NCBI GenBank assembly: GCA_030536755.1
Contig: JAUNPJ010000014.1
Span: 1 to 60,842, forward strand
Length of the DNA: 60,842 nucleotides
Source: Eubacteriales bacterium
Lineage (GTDB): Bacteria > Bacillota > Clostridia > Lachnospirales > Lachnospiraceae
Reading direction: 5' to 3'
Both the position numbers and the translations under genes were made by a program. Positions 1 through 8,022 of the stretch are shown here, piece by piece. The notes under the pieces were generated by a model that was not told the DNA's origin, searched no databases, and saw only the letters and a list, made by a program, of their open reading frames with translations. Each line of letters opens with the position of its first letter. Position 1 is the first letter of the stretch.

Positions 1-413
1 ATCTCTTTTTCATGGAGGTCTTGACCTCCATTCTGTAGAGGTCTTAAATAATCCTCATAGAATTTTTTTACATAGATTATATTTGGATACCCCTGTCCCT
101 GACGCCTTCTTTCAATCAACCCGATTCCTTCCTCGGAAGTATCCAGTTCACTGAGTATCTTATAAACATAGCTCTCCGACCGGTTCAAAATTTCCGCCAT
201 TTCTTCTACTGTAAAAATGATGTAGACCCTGTCTTCTTCATCCACCCATCCATTTCTGCGGGACATATCCATTCGATCCAACAGCAATCCGTACAATACT
301 TTAGAATCTGTGGATATTTTATTGAACTTCGGATCAGTAAACAGTATCTTTGGCATCCGGAAAAAAGCAAAGCGATCTGACTCCCCACTGTGAAAGTAGT
401 CATAATAGCGCAT
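1..413 (-). CDS. RepA_N-type replication initiator, partial (C-terminus beyond window)
   Basis: The frame is open from an ATG at 413 to the window edge (137 codons visible). The N-terminus starts MRYYDYFHSGESDRFAFFR and continues with a MPKILF..D..F stretch, an LLLDRM segment and a winged-helix-like region ending in IIYVKKFYEDY. This is the RepA_N layout shared with the genes at 419-1519 and 4332-5330. RepA_N proteins initiate replication of low-GC Gram-positive plasmids and are also found in integrative elements. The start lies five bases after the stop of the gene at 419-1519, so it is the last visible gene of that operon. The missing C-terminus prevents saying whether it carries a DUF6017-like tail. 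The family call is secure; actual replication activity is inferred. Confidence 0.8.
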   Translation of the reverse strand, partial: MRYYDYFHSGESDRFAFFRMPKILFTDPKFNKISTDSKVLYGLLLDRMDMSRRNGWVDEEDRVYIIFTVEEMAEILNRSESYVYKILSELDTSEEGIGLIERRRQGQGYPNIIYVKKFYEDYLRPLQNGGQDLHEKE

Positions 414-418
414 GGTTC

Positions 419-1519
419 TTATTCTTCCTTCTTATCATCTTCAACTTCCAGATTTGCCTCTTCTGATTCAAAGATTTCCTGGTTAAGAGCATTCATAAAA
501 CCATCAATATAAAGCTGGCGCAAATCACCTATTTGCAGCCATTCAATGTCCTGCATCTCTTCAAAACCCCAGTTTACAACTTCTTTCATGATATAAAGTA
601 CATCATAAACACCATCGTAATCGTTACAGTCATATAATGTACGAATCATCTCCACCAGACGGTCTCCATCAATTACACCTTTCTTATCAAGTTCGATAAG
701 CACACTGAAAAAGGAAAGCGCACACATAGTACTTCTCCGACGGATCACGTTGCTATCCGGCTTACCATAGTCGTTAATCATATTTCTTACATACAGTTCC
801 TTAAAGATTTCCCCTTTGATGACAGCCTCCTGACGCTTCTGGTTCCGCTCTCCTGGTGAGCAGAATTCAAAATCACCCTCTCCATCGAGACCAGCAGCAA
901 TATCCGCTTCTTCTTTATCCAAAACTTCTTTTAACTCATCAAGTCCAAAATATTCATCATTCTGACCGCTGTATGTGCGCATCTGATTTAATGCAAATTT
1001 TACGATTTCTATAAGACCTGTAAGACGACCAAAGCTTCCCTCAATCTTGAGGATTTCATCGAAATCGGACTGATCATATACCACCTTTTCATCATAGTTT
1101 TCTTCACTTTCTTTTCTGGGAAATTCTTTCATCTTTTCCTGTGTCATCATTCTTTTCATATCATTTTTATCCTCCTCAATTTTTCCTGTAATATCTTTCA
1201 CATAAATCTGGCATGGTCTGCCAGGATACGGCTGTGTTACAACCACCATTTTCTCTTTCTGATAAAGTTCTTCCAGTGCCATGTCCACACGGTACCGGGT
1301 AGCATTCAAATCTTTCTTCATCTCACTTTTCGGATAGATCACATAGCGTGTTCCGTAATCATCGATCCAGCCGTTAAATGCAGCCACATTCATACGATCC
1401 AGAAGCAGTGCATATAAAACCTTTGCTTCGACTGACATTTTTCTGTATTCCGGATCCCTGAACAGGATCTTCGGAACCTGCAGACATTCAACCGGTTCAT
1501 ATCCCAATCTGTTCATCAT
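419..1519 (-). CDS. RepA_N-domain protein with long acidic unknown C-terminus
   Basis: 366 residues. Residues 1 to about 110 match the RepA_N pattern of its two paralogues (VPKILFRDPEYRKMS, YALLLDRMN, IIYPKSEMKKDL-like winged helix, IYVKDI). The remaining roughly 250 residues are acidic, resemble nothing I recognise, and do not look like the DUF6017 tail of the third paralogue. It could be a diverged initiator or a regulator reusing the DNA-binding domain. Its start ATGATG overlaps the TGA stop of the upstream gene, with GGAGG about 10 bases before the first ATG, so translation is probably coupled. It sits between a hypothetical gene and a third RepA_N gene. Role in replication is inferred from the domain only. 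Confidence 0.75.
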   Translation of the reverse strand: MMNRLGYEPVECLQVPKILFRDPEYRKMSVEAKVLYALLLDRMNVAAFNGWIDDYGTRYVIYPKSEMKKDLNATRYRVDMALEELYQKEKMVVVTQPYPGRPCQIYVKDITGKIEEDKNDMKRMMTQEKMKEFPRKESEENYDEKVVYDQSDFDEILKIEGSFGRLTGLIEIVKFALNQMRTYSGQNDEYFGLDELKEVLDKEEADIAAGLDGEGDFEFCSPGERNQKRQEAVIKGEIFKELYVRNMINDYGKPDSNVIRRRSTMCALSFFSVLIELDKKGVIDGDRLVEMIRTLYDCNDYDGVYDVLYIMKEVVNWGFEEMQDIEWLQIGDLRQLYIDGFMNALNQEIFESEEANLEVEDDKKEE

Positions 1520-2007
1520 TCCTTTTCTGCCTCCATTTCAGTTACAAAATCACCAATACCATAATTCTGCGGCATATCGAGTATTAACCAGCGGATCTTA
1601 CTCACCGGAACCTCTAACCCTCTGTTCGTTCCAATTGACTTTTTTGTTTTTGACATTTCATTCACCAGCTTCACAAGAAACCGCGAAAAACAAACAGAAT
1701 ACGTTTTTAATGTTTCCCCATGAAGTGACGCTACATAAAAGCTGTCCAGTTCTCCGCGTGCTCTGCTATCTTTAAAAAGTCTCTGAACAAGCAGATGCAT
1801 TTGAAGCTGCTGATTATTGCAGTCTAAATGCATAATCTTCTGACTGATTGCCAGCAGTATATCAACATCCATACTGTTTTCCATGATTGCTCCGGCAAAT
1901 ATGGTTGCCTCCATCATGGCTTCTAACTCAATCTGTTTCACATTTATCTGTTCCTCTTCATTCATAAATCTCTTGCTGATCAAGAGTTCTTTATCTACCT
2001 GATTCAT
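1516..2007 (-). CDS. hypothetical protein of plasmid-like operon
   Basis: 163 residues and not recognised. It is predicted soluble and mostly helical, with no signal peptide or membrane segment, and a central Met/Leu-rich helical stretch (EAMMEATIFAGAIMENSMD). AGGAGGAAA precedes the ATG at good distance. The stop codon overlaps the start of the RepA_N gene downstream (ATGATGA), and the gene lies 11 bases after ssb. The tight coupling between ssb and a RepA_N gene suggests a role in element replication or maintenance, but nothing in the protein itself shows this. Confidence 0.6.
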   Translation of the reverse strand: MNQVDKELLISKRFMNEEEQINVKQIELEAMMEATIFAGAIMENSMDVDILLAISQKIMHLDCNNQQLQMHLLVQRLFKDSRARGELDSFYVASLHGETLKTYSVCFSRFLVKLVNEMSKTKKSIGTNRGLEVPVSKIRWLILDMPQNYGIGDFVTEMEAEKE

Positions 2008-2018
2008 GGTCTTTCCTC

Positions 2019-2444
2019 CTATCGAAATGGAAGTTCTTCATCATATCCATCCGGAATACTCATAAATCCGTCGAAATCTTCCGGTGCCGGTGGCGGATAA
2101 TTACCTGACTGATCGTTACCACTGTCTTTCCTGCTGTCCAGAAATTCAAATCTCTGGGCAATAATGTCATATGCTGTTTTCTTTTCTCCTGTTTTCTTAT
2201 CAGAATAGGTGGAAGTCTGAAGTTCTCCCTCTACCATGATCCGCATCCCCTTGTGCAGATACCTGAAAGCCGTGTCCGCAAGCTTATTGAATCCTCTGAC
2301 ATTGAAAAAATCAGTGACATCTCTTTCTGTGTTTCTGCTTACCGCCAGACTGAATTTTGCTACTCGGAATTCACCATTTTCAGTGGGGTAAGTATTGTAC
2401 TCGGGATCCCTCGTCAGCCTTCCGATCAGAATAATTTTGTTCAT
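2019..2444 (-). CDS. ssb: single-stranded DNA-binding protein, element-borne
   Basis: 141 residues with a typical SSB OB-fold start (MNKIILIGRLTRDPEYN), FSLAV, DFFNVRGFNKLAD and a GMRIMVEGELQTSTYSD core, then a Pro/Asp-rich linker. SSB coats single-stranded DNA and recruits partners through its acidic tip. Here the tip ends EELPFR, so one residue follows the usual terminal Pro-Phe, which may change partner binding. The start at 2444 is chosen because GGAGAAGGAA lies just upstream and because it overlaps the stop of the cysteine-rich gene (ATGA). The position inside a rep/par operon, away from rpsF/rpsR, marks it as an accessory SSB and not the main chromosomal copy. Confidence 0.9.
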   Translation of the reverse strand: MNKIILIGRLTRDPEYNTYPTENGEFRVAKFSLAVSRNTERDVTDFFNVRGFNKLADTAFRYLHKGMRIMVEGELQTSTYSDKKTGEKKTAYDIIAQRFEFLDSRKDSGNDQSGNYPPPAPEDFDGFMSIPDGYDEELPFR

Positions 2445-2854
2445 ACTTTCCTTCTCCTTCCCTCCAGAGCCGCATAACAGATGCCGATACATGGCTGTAC
2501 TGCTCCATAAGGGCAGCCATAACATTTTTCATTTTTCTTCTTGTCTTCCTTCAATTCCTTTTCGAACATCTGCTCCAGAAGATCAGCCCTCTTCTTTTTC
2601 TCCAGATAATACTTTTCTGCATCACTGCATTCTTCCTTTGCAATGGAAAGCATCCTTTTTAATGACGGATGAAAGATTTCACTTGCAACATCCCAGGCGC
2701 AGCTGACAAGCATGCACCTGCGTTTTTTCTGATAAACACCGCCGTAGTAAGGGCAGATCGTGCAGAACCTTTCATTACAGATTGTGTTTGAGATTACCGG
2801 AAGGTCTCCCTTCAATTCTTTCGGAATCTCACTTGACTTTATACATGGTCTCAT
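2441..2854 (-). CDS. cysteine-rich putative zinc-binding protein
   Basis: 137 residues, unrecognised family. Two cysteine clusters are visible: an N-terminal one (NTICNERFCTICPYYGG followed by RRCMLVSC) and a C-terminal one (EKCYGCPYGAVQPCIGICY), separated by a charged helical coiled-coil-like segment at about residues 65-110. The CxxC pairs suggest a structural metal site, most likely zinc; an iron-sulfur cluster is also possible. AAAGGAGATG lies upstream of the ATG. The stop overlaps the ssb start by ATGA, so the two are probably translated together. It is the first clearly supported gene of the operon running to the window start. Confidence 0.65.
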   Translation of the reverse strand: MRPCIKSSEIPKELKGDLPVISNTICNERFCTICPYYGGVYQKKRRCMLVSCAWDVASEIFHPSLKRMLSIAKEECSDAEKYYLEKKKRADLLEQMFEKELKEDKKKNEKCYGCPYGAVQPCIGICYAALEGRRRKV

Positions 2855-2860
2855 TTTTTC

Positions 2861-3448
2861 ATCTCCTTTTCCCAGTCACCTTAACCGGCAACACAAGAAT
2901 GCGGCAGAACTCTCCGGACCAATCGATCCATTCTGCCGCACAGCTTCTATTGTCAGTTTGATTATTTTCATACAGTGCTCTTTGTCTCTTTACACGTGTT
3001 TCCCATTTCAGGGAACACCCAATCCGTTTGCGCCATTGCAGGCAGCCACAGCCACATCGTATGTGGTCTCCAGGATCCTCACTCCTCCTGGCCGACATCA
3101 TTCGGGAGTCTCATTATAAGTTCGCTGCTTCTTATAGAAAGCCGGGGGCATCATCGATACCTTTTAATGCAAACCTCTGTTTTATTTTCCGGAGGACCGA
3201 TTGTCCTGCCGGATTATCCGGAACCATCTATAGTGATCCCGGCGGATTGGCGAGCTCATTCAGTTGTCAATGTTCGTGTCGAGAATTTTCACTTATTCTT
3301 CTCAAGTTCTAAGGACAAAGTTTTTGGCAAAAATAAAGGACGATTTTGAAAAAAATGAAAAAATTTTTTGAAATATTGTTTTTGACATGGTTTTTGGACG
3401 TGAAATCATAGAAAAAGATCATCCTTCGCATGAAAAATGGTCTTTGAA
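2861..3448. other. about 600-bp gap between two minus-strand operons, with inverted repeats
   Basis: I see no convincing gene here. It must contain the promoter of the ssb/RepA_N operon, but no strong -35/-10 pair is obvious. Two overlapping inverted repeats lie at 3188-3222: arms TCCGGAGGAC/GTCCTGCCGGA (one bulge, five-base loop), then the palindrome CCGGATTATCCGG. Such paired palindromes can be operators, replication control sites or conjugative nick regions; the sequence does not choose between these. Bases 3330-3450 are strongly A/T-rich. Two weak minus-strand frames (2859-3101 and 2876-2971) have no good family signature. Confidence 0.4.
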
Positions 3449-3449
3449 A

Positions 3450-3495
3450 AGAAAAAAGACGGTGACTCTCACGTAACTTGTGAAAATCACCGTCT
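3450..3495 (-). terminator. intrinsic terminator after the par/rep operon
   Basis: Read on the minus strand, arms AGACGGTGA and TCACCGTCT (3487-3495 and 3457-3465) form a perfect 9-bp stem with a second short TCAC/GTGA stem in the loop, followed by a run of six T. It lies just downstream of the gene at 3523-3987 and closes the operon that starts with the second parB. Confidence 0.85.
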
Positions 3496-3522
3496 GGTAA
3501 TTTATTATTTTATCCTACTGTG

Positions 3523-3987
3523 TTAGGAAGTCATGTTTTCGTATGGATTGAATTTTTTACCTTCACTTTCGCTTTTTGCAAGATCTTCAAAAAAAGTATC
3601 TTCATCCGTCAGGAATAATTCATAGATTGCGCGGATCATAATTTCTCCCATCGGCATTTCTTCGATCAGATCTTCCACAGGTCTTCCTTTGAAGAAACAC
3701 TCTTTCATAATAAGATATGTCAGACTGCATGCCTGCTGAATACACTCACGGATTGTCTCACGTATTGCTTCATGATACCCCTGCAAGTCTTCTGCAGATA
3801 TATTTCTTATAATTGCCTCATGGCCTTTTTTTGAATCGGGTCCTCCATTCTTAAAAAGATCCAGCTCTGCCCTGGCCGCTTTTTGAGCATTATCATCCAA
3901 ATGAAGATATTCCCAGATTATTTTGACAGTATTGCTATCCTCACCGTATTCAATCGGCGGTAACTGCAGATATTTTTTCTTTTCCAT
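3523..3987 (-). CDS. hypothetical protein, last gene of par/rep operon
   Basis: 154 residues, not recognised. Soluble and acidic, with a helical middle (HEAIIRETIRECIQQAC-like region) and C-terminal FFEDLAKSESEGKKFNPYENMTS. The ATG at 3987 is preferred over an in-frame TTG two codons earlier because AGGGGGA is then eight bases away. It starts two bases after the stop of the small membrane protein gene and is followed by a strong terminator. Its position suggests a maintenance or accessory role for the element, but no function can be assigned. Confidence 0.55.
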   Translation of the reverse strand: MEKKKYLQLPPIEYGEDSNTVKIIWEYLHLDDNAQKAARAELDLFKNGGPDSKKGHEAIIRNISAEDLQGYHEAIRETIRECIQQACSLTYLIMKECFFKGRPVEDLIEEMPMGEIMIRAIYELFLTDEDTFFEDLAKSESEGKKFNPYENMTS

Positions 3988-3989
3988 TT

Positions 3990-4307
3990 TCAAAATCCCC
4001 CTACGATTTTTTCAGATACTGCCTTTACAGCAAAACCCAGAAGTACCTCTACAAATACTCCGCAGGTCAAAGCTGCAATCAATACTGCTTCCACAACGGC
4101 TACCAGCACATATCTCATGTAATCCTGACGGAACCAGATCACGGTTCCGATCAAAATAATACCACACAAGACACCGATCACCCATTTGAACAGGGAATAC
4201 ACATTCACCACAAGTTTCATTGCTCCCTGACACATGAGCAGTACCAATAACACCGGAACTAACGCTGCTCTGATTATGACCTTTCCGAATAAACTCATCA
4301 TCTTCAT
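3990..4307 (-). CDS. small membrane protein, about three transmembrane helices
   Basis: 105 residues. Hydrophobic stretches at about residues 10-33, 38-58 and 65-95 indicate an integral membrane protein with short loops. The family is not recognised. GGAAAGGAG precedes the ATG at good spacing. It lies 24 bases after the DUF6017-type RepA gene and two bases before the next hypothetical gene, so it belongs to the par/rep operon. Small membrane proteins of this sort are common in conjugative elements of Clostridia, but there is no motif here that proves a transfer role. Confidence 0.55.
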   Translation of the reverse strand: MKMMSLFGKVIIRAALVPVLLVLLMCQGAMKLVVNVYSLFKWVIGVLCGIILIGTVIWFRQDYMRYVLVAVVEAVLIAALTCGVFVEVLLGFAVKAVSEKIVGGF

Positions 4308-4331
4308 ATTTCTCCTTTCCCCTCGTTACAT

Positions 4332-5330
4332 TTATCTTGCAAACATCGGCATATCATGATTGACTTCGGCGCAGTAATAACCATCCATCGTAGACGGCGC
4401 ATTAAACAACGCTGCAAGTAAGTATTTCTTGATATTCTTTACCTTTGTTGTGTTCCCATGCAGACACTGGATCACGTAATCTATGTGGGAATAATTTAGT
4501 TTCAGGAATTTGCTTTTCACCAGTTCTGCCGGATAATGTTCACTGGCAATAAGGATTTCTTTTCGTTTGCTCATGACTGTTTCCAGAATGAGATTGTAAA
4601 TACCTTCAACAAGTTCCTGATCATGATTATGTGTGATCAGCAATGAATCGTACTCAATATTCTTTCGAATGATTTCTCCATATGCCTGCAATGTCTGATC
4701 TGGCATCTCATCGCATCTTATCACATCCTGACCTGAATACGATAAGATATGATTCGATTTATTCTCATTCATATAGTTCTGGTTTATATTAGTCTTATTC
4801 TTTAGAGGTGCCCTAACGGGAACCTCTTGAAGTGTCGGTTTCGGGACTATAGTAGTGCCCGTTTTGGGACCTCTTGACGTGTCTGTCTTGGAACCACCAG
4901 AAGTTCCCTTTTCAGCACCTCTTGCTTCATATATGTTAGTGGCTTTTCCTGTAGTTCCCATTTCGATACCTCTGGTTACTTCCTGCGACATAAAGCTTTT
5001 TACATATATAATGCTGGGTAGACCAAATCCCCGTTTTTTCTTTTCCACCAGTCCAAACGCTTCCAACTCTGTAAGATACTCCATGGCTTTTTTTCTGGAA
5101 AATCCCAGATCCGACTGTATATCTGAAATCGGATAAATGATAAACACACGATTATCTTCATCGAACCAGCTGTTTTTCCTTGATAATGTCATTCGGTCCA
5201 GAAGTATCGAATAGAGTATTTTTGCCTGCAGGGACAAATCTAAAAATGTATTCTCGGTAATCATAACTCTTGGGATACGAATGAAATTGAACTGCTCGGC
5301 CTGAGCACCATAGTAATAATCGAAATTCAT
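4332..5330 (-). CDS. replication initiator RepA_N with DUF6017-type C-terminus
   Basis: 332 residues. Residues 1 to about 105 are a RepA_N winged-helix domain (FNFIRIPRVMITENTFLDLS, ILYSILLDRMTLS, VFIIYPISDI, IIYVKSF). A low-complexity Thr/Gly/Lys linker follows (about 115-175) with repeated TSRGPKTGT-like units. The C-terminal 130 residues match the DUF6017 pattern (YDSLLITH, VKSKFLKLN, KNIKKYLLAALFNAPSTMD, YYCAEVNHDMP). RepA_N proteins start plasmid replication. The start at 5330 is chosen for GGGGAGG six bases upstream. It begins one base after the stop of the first parB, so rep and par are transcribed together, as on plasmids and many integrative elements. It is the best candidate for the functional initiator among the three paralogues. 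Confidence 0.88.
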   Translation of the reverse strand: MNFDYYYGAQAEQFNFIRIPRVMITENTFLDLSLQAKILYSILLDRMTLSRKNSWFDEDNRVFIIYPISDIQSDLGFSRKKAMEYLTELEAFGLVEKKKRGFGLPSIIYVKSFMSQEVTRGIEMGTTGKATNIYEARGAEKGTSGGSKTDTSRGPKTGTTIVPKPTLQEVPVRAPLKNKTNINQNYMNENKSNHILSYSGQDVIRCDEMPDQTLQAYGEIIRKNIEYDSLLITHNHDQELVEGIYNLILETVMSKRKEILIASEHYPAELVKSKFLKLNYSHIDYVIQCLHGNTTKVKNIKKYLLAALFNAPSTMDGYYCAEVNHDMPMFAR

Positions 5331-5331
5331 G

Positions 5332-6237
5332 TCACACCTCCCCGTTTTTCCATTTATCCAGAAGCTGGAATAGGACATTCTTAATATCATCAGAACCATA
5401 ACTTGCAGGGAAATACTCTCTGAGTTTCTTTTCTGATAAGGTGAGCTTGCCGCCAGAAGTCTTTCCGGTCTGATGGTTATTCATAATCATTATCAGCTTT
5501 GGCTGTGTCATAACTCCTTTTTCACATTCCTCGCGAAGAGCTGAGATCTGTTTCGGTTTTACCGTACCATTCTCTTTGATATACTCATAAATCCACTTCT
5601 GGATTTCCTTATCTATGTAGGAAATATCTACTGCAACTGTAAACTGAATTCGCTTTGTATCTACATATTCTAATATTTCAGGAATCAATTCTGTCAAGCG
5701 AATATATCTTCTAATCTGTGCACGACTATCACCGACTTCGTCAGCCATCGCAACATCGGCTTTATAATGTGTCTCATTTTGAGACACATTTTCTGATGAC
5801 TTCCGTCCAACACTTCGCCTCATCGCATCCATCTTCATTTTGTAAGCGAATGCTTTTTCACTTGGCAGTAATTCTTCCCTCTGAATGTTCGCATCCACCA
5901 TAGCAAGGACTGCGGTATCATCATCCATTTCTCTGACAATTGCAGGAATCATGCTAAGTCCCGCAAGTCCGGCGGCATGTAACCTGCGGTGACCGGAAAT
6001 CATCTCATATCCTCTGGTCTTTTTGGACGGTCGGATCAATACCGGTGTAAGAACTCCATTAACCTTAATGCTTTCAACCAGTTCTGCCATCTTATCATCA
6101 TCAATTACCTTGAATGGATGATTTTCAAAACTGTGGATATCACGGATGCTTACATCAACTGCAGATTCCTCATTACTTACTCCAAGCAGTGCTTCATAAT
6201 TCGTTAATTTTATTTTCTGACCAACTCTTTCTTTCAT
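5332..6237 (-). CDS. ParB/RepB/Spo0J-family partition protein, element copy 1
   Basis: 301 residues. The ParB N-domain is clear: HPFKVIDDDKMAELVESIK, GVLTPVLIRP, then ISGHRRLHAA (the arginine patch that binds CTP in this superfamily) and VDANIQREELLPSEKAFAYK. A helix-turn-helix middle contains the VGDSRAQIRRYIRLTELIPE segment. ParB proteins bind centromere sites and work with a ParA ATPase to segregate DNA. It overlaps the parA stop by ATGA and is followed one base later by the RepA start. It is clearly different from the chromosomal ParB at 12560-13558. Two ParB paralogues around one ParA is unusual. Confidence 0.9.
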   Translation of the reverse strand: MKERVGQKIKLTNYEALLGVSNEESAVDVSIRDIHSFENHPFKVIDDDKMAELVESIKVNGVLTPVLIRPSKKTRGYEMISGHRRLHAAGLAGLSMIPAIVREMDDDTAVLAMVDANIQREELLPSEKAFAYKMKMDAMRRSVGRKSSENVSQNETHYKADVAMADEVGDSRAQIRRYIRLTELIPEILEYVDTKRIQFTVAVDISYIDKEIQKWIYEYIKENGTVKPKQISALREECEKGVMTQPKLIMIMNNHQTGKTSGGKLTLSEKKLREYFPASYGSDDIKNVLFQLLDKWKNGEV

Positions 6238-7013
6238 TTCGCAAGTACCTCCTGTGTCAGTGCTTCATATGCTTTTGCAACTTTGCTGTTTGGACAGTGC
6301 GCATAAATACTGATTCCTTCTGCGCTGATTTCAGATGCTTTCACCGACATTGGAATATAAGTTTCAAATATTCCAAGTGTGTCTGCATATGTTTCTTTGA
6401 CTGCAGCAAAGATATCCTTTGTATAATTGGATCGCATATCAACCATGGAAAGAAGAATTCCTTCTACTTTTAATGACTTATTGAGTCTGCGCTGTACCAT
6501 CGTAATCGTATGCAACAGCATCTGCAGACCTTTTACCGGAAGAAACTGTGCCTGAACCGGAATTAAAACAGATGTTGCAGCCACCAGGGCATTGATCGTC
6601 ATCATTCCCAAACTAGGTGAACAATCTATAATAATATAGTCATAGTCTTCTTTGATCATATCCAGGTATTCCTGCATCAGATGTTCTCTGCTGATGATGT
6701 TAATCATTGCTACTTCCAGCCCGGACAGTTCAATATTTGCAGGTATTAAATCTACCCCTTCTTCGTGATGAAGAATTCCGGCTCTCGGATCAAATTCCTC
6801 TTCATCAATGATATGTCCCAGAATGGTTGCAAGTGTTATTTCCAGTTCGTCCGGTTCCTTATAACCAAGGCTTGCTGTGCAGCTTCCCTGCGGATCAGCA
6901 TCCACAACAGCTACTCTTTTTCCGTTTCTTGCTAGTCCAACTGCCAGATTTACTGCAGTCGTTGACTTGGACTGGCCCCCTTTTTGGTTTGCGATTGCTA
7001 TAATTTTACACAT
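6234..7013 (-). CDS. ParA-family partition ATPase with atypical Walker A
   Basis: 259 residues from the ATG at 7013, chosen for AGGGAGGAA upstream. It is a typical small ParA: N-terminal [48 protein letters not shown] and the C-terminal DMRSNYTKD and AKAYEALTQEVL. The family binds DNA nonspecifically in its ATP dimer form and moves ParB-bound DNA. The deviant Walker A reads KGGQSKSTT where KGGxGKTT is usual, so the glycine before the catalytic lysine is a serine. The signature lysines are kept. It lies between two parB genes and overlaps the downstream one, pointing to a single operon. Confidence 0.9.
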   Translation of the reverse strand: MCKIIAIANQKGGQSKSTTAVNLAVGLARNGKRVAVVDADPQGSCTASLGYKEPDELEITLATILGHIIDEEEFDPRAGILHHEEGVDLIPANIELSGLEVAMINIISREHLMQEYLDMIKEDYDYIIIDCSPSLGMMTINALVAATSVLIPVQAQFLPVKGLQMLLHTITMVQRRLNKSLKVEGILLSMVDMRSNYTKDIFAAVKETYADTLGIFETYIPMSVKASEISAEGISIYAHCPNSKVAKAYEALTQEVLAK

Positions 7014-7026
7014 GATTCTTCCTCCC

Positions 7027-7899
7027 TTAATTTTCCCAGTACTGTCCACAATAGATCTTTAATAAAGCAACGATTTCTTTTTTCATCTGCGCCGGTGTAT
7101 AGCTTCTTGGAAAGAAACGGTATAACTGCTCATTTTTGAACATGACTCTGTTGGTTTCTCCCTTTTTAATTTCACCTAGAATCTCCTGCATCCTTTCCTT
7201 CGTACAGTTGCCACTCTTACTCAGTTCTTTTATCCTCTGTGCCTGCGATATGGATGGCGATGACTGTGTGGCATCCATTGCATTTAACAGTTCTTTCTGT
7301 TCTTCTTCGCTTAAAAAAGAGAGATCTACCGCAGGATTAAAAGCCAGCATTCCTTCATCCAGTAATTTCAGCAATTCCGGAATCAGATATGTTATCCGGA
7401 TATAGCGCTGTACCTGCTTTTGACTGTCACCTGCCTCAGCTCCAATTACCTGCAGTGGTGATTTTCCTTTTGGATAAACATAGCCGATTTGTCCTGATTT
7501 CGGTCTGCCGACACTTCTTCTCAGAACATCATATTTCATTCTGTAGGCAAATGCTTTCTCACTGGGACTGATCTGTTCTCTCTGAACATTGGAATCTACC
7601 ATTTCCAGAATGGCCTCATCATCACTCAGAACCCTGATCAGTACCGGAACCTTGGTAAATCCAAGCTGTCTGGCAGCTTCACATCTACGGTGACCGGATA
7701 CGATCTCGTAATATCCTTCCAGTTTTGGTCTGACTATGATTGGATTCAAAATGCCAAAACGTCCAATGCTTTCACGAAGTGCTTCCATCTGCTGATCATT
7801 TTTCACTTTAAACGGATGATTCTTAAATCCTTTCAGTCTCTCGGTGCTGATTTCAATTACTTTTTCTTCAAGATCCTTTTCTTTTTGCTTGCATTGCAT
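7027..7899 (-). CDS. ParB/RepB/Spo0J-family partition protein, element copy 2
   Basis: 290 residues. It has the same architecture as copy 1: HPFKVKNDQQMEALRESI, GILNPIIVRP, VSGHRRCEAARQLG, VDSNVQREQISPSEKAFAY and a HTH region around AGDSQKQVQRYIRITYLIPE. Overall it is clearly paralogous to copy 1 but not close, so the duplication is old or the two came separately. The ATG has GGAGTGAGG upstream. It is the first gene of the par/rep operon, and the 430 bases upstream are filled with palindromes that may be its binding sites. One copy may serve partition and the other regulation; this is inference. Confidence 0.9.
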   Translation of the reverse strand: MQCKQKEKDLEEKVIEISTERLKGFKNHPFKVKNDQQMEALRESIGRFGILNPIIVRPKLEGYYEIVSGHRRCEAARQLGFTKVPVLIRVLSDDEAILEMVDSNVQREQISPSEKAFAYRMKYDVLRRSVGRPKSGQIGYVYPKGKSPLQVIGAEAGDSQKQVQRYIRITYLIPELLKLLDEGMLAFNPAVDLSFLSEEEQKELLNAMDATQSSPSISQAQRIKELSKSGNCTKERMQEILGEIKKGETNRVMFKNEQLYRFFPRSYTPAQMKKEIVALLKIYCGQYWEN

Positions 7900-7937
7900 A
7901 TCCTCACTCCATTTCCTTTCCGCATCCTCGCGGAGCG

Positions 7938-8016
7938 TTTATCTCAGTCGCCTATTCTACTGAGATAAAAAGAACCCGCCTGGACAGATGCTTATTCATC
8001 TGACCAAACAGGTTCT
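7938..8016. promoter_or_regulatory. two hairpins upstream of the second element parB
   Basis: The first is a perfect 11-bp inverted repeat TTTATCTCAGT/ACTGAGATAAA (7938-7948 and 7959-7969, ten-base loop). The second is a nested structure at 7971-8016: outer AGAACC/GGTTCT and inner CAGATG/CATCTG. They lie in the 5' leader of the parB-parA-parB-rep operon. No clear T-run follows in the direction of transcription, so attenuation is possible but not shown. Binding sites for the partition proteins are an alternative. Confidence 0.45.
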
Positions 8017-8022
8017 TCGTCC

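Noticed and set aside
2859-3101. 80-residue minus-strand frame before the cysteine-rich gene
   Set aside because: Arg/Trp/Cys-rich without a family pattern and with a poor ribosome site. A 31-residue frame at 2876-2971 looks slightly better but is also unsupported.
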